A DNA stretch of 64,000 bases from NCBI RefSeq assembly GCF_002252585.1, contig NZ_NQLD01000016.1. One strand, written 5' to 3'. The notes beneath the pieces were generated by a model. The model was not told where the DNA came from. It made no database searches and saw nothing but the letters and a program-made list of their open reading frames with translations. Shown here one piece after another: positions 63,804-64,000 of this stretch (position 1 is its first letter; the number at the start of each line of letters is the position of its first letter). The DNA comes from Methanocatella intestini (GTDB taxonomy: Archaea; Methanobacteriota; Methanobacteria; Methanobacteriales; Methanobacteriaceae). A program made the translations under genes and the position numbers.

Positions 63804-64000
63804 TAAGGACTGATTTTTATTGTGTTTCCAGTTTGGAAATCATTCCAGTAGGAAGTAATAATATACTCACCACTCATTAATCTGATTCCTAAGCTTGCGA
63901 TACCATCATTATTAGTAACTTTATGATAGAAGACACCATTTACATTAAATGATACATTTTGGTTAGCTAATGGCTTACCTTGACCATCTAAAGTTAAAGC
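63803..64000 (-). CDS. Adhesin-like protein, C-terminal Ig-like module (partial, 5' end outside)
   Basis: The last 65 residues of a gene that begins beyond the window. DGQGKPLANQNVSFNVNGVF, LGIRLMSGEYIITSYWNDFQ and NTIKIS line up with the last module of the ALP at 3866-6178 (same DGQGKPLANQ opening and YIITS..W ending). No sorting signal after the module. Confidence 0.8.
   Translation of the reverse strand, partial: ALTLDGQGKPLANQNVSFNVNGVFYHKVTNNDGIASLGIRLMSGEYIITSYWNDFQTGNTIKISP

Noticed and set aside
1..64000. CRISPR array, tRNA or rRNA genes
   Set aside because: No regularly spaced repeat of ~30 bp and no cloverleaf with a TTCRA loop was seen on either strand by eye; a covariance-model search would be needed to exclude them.

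Overview
The window is a stretch of a methanogenic archaeal chromosome, most likely Methanobrevibacter smithii or a close relative. Support for this: very AT-rich DNA (visibly about 30% GC, not computed); archaeal information genes (L7Ae, S6e, S24e, S27ae, S28e, L24e, L37e, Rpo7/RpoE, Spt4, aIF2-gamma, aIF5B, thermosome, HMf-type histone, EndA, LSm); FprA and the deformylase ArfB; bacterial-style SD sites with frequent GTG/TTG starts; and several large 'adhesin-like proteins' (ALPs), one carrying pseudomurein-binding-type repeats and a transglutaminase-like domain. The species assignment is inference.

Layout. 1-3832: edge of a type I-B CRISPR-Cas locus (cas7 cut by the window edge, cas8b, divergent cas6; no array in the window). 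3866-17659: two surface proteins, including a 3627-residue ALP with a beta-helix head, about two dozen DUF11 repeats and a C-terminal LPNTG sorting signal; a decayed nucleotidyltransferase lies between them. 18100-21560: methionine/sulfur genes (metY-like; metX with CBS domains) and a bacterial-type RNase III. 21742-24780: poorly known genes, with a frameshifted EFR1-type flavodoxin/ferredoxin, two paralogous unknown proteins and a DUF4041-like protein. 25028-31962: LSm-L37e, a PUA protein with arfB, a YigZ family protein, two rubredoxins, an acetyltransferase, a KH/PP-loop protein and argH. 32018-39509: one long minus-strand information cluster, L7Ae-S28e-L24e-ndk-aIF5B-S6e-aIF2gamma-PIN-ppa-rpoE1-spt4-DPCK-S24e-S27ae. 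40075-41109: a small operon of a DUF134 regulator, a Cys-rich zinc-ribbon protein and a 2[4Fe-4S] ferredoxin behind a 20-bp palindrome. 41244-47966: a membrane protein, a PD-(D/E)XK-like nuclease, histone, thrC, a SpoIIM-like protein, trpS, endA and a DtxR regulator. 48094-55865: a 1502-residue multidomain wall protein, the thermosome and a small ALP. 55951-59013: fprA and an intact IS4-type insertion sequence with an 11-bp target duplication. 59155-63457: small zinc-ribbon, unknown and DUF116 genes, then hmgA, sucD and an unknown conserved gene. 63803-64000: the C-terminal end of another ALP.

How the genes work together. The translation/transcription cluster is co-oriented, with many overlapping starts and stops, and ends in a hairpin terminator. 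The ALPs share one Ig-like module across four genes and are probably secreted wall proteins. Many transcripts end in a hairpin that overlaps the stop codon, followed by a U tract. No tRNA, rRNA or CRISPR array was seen.
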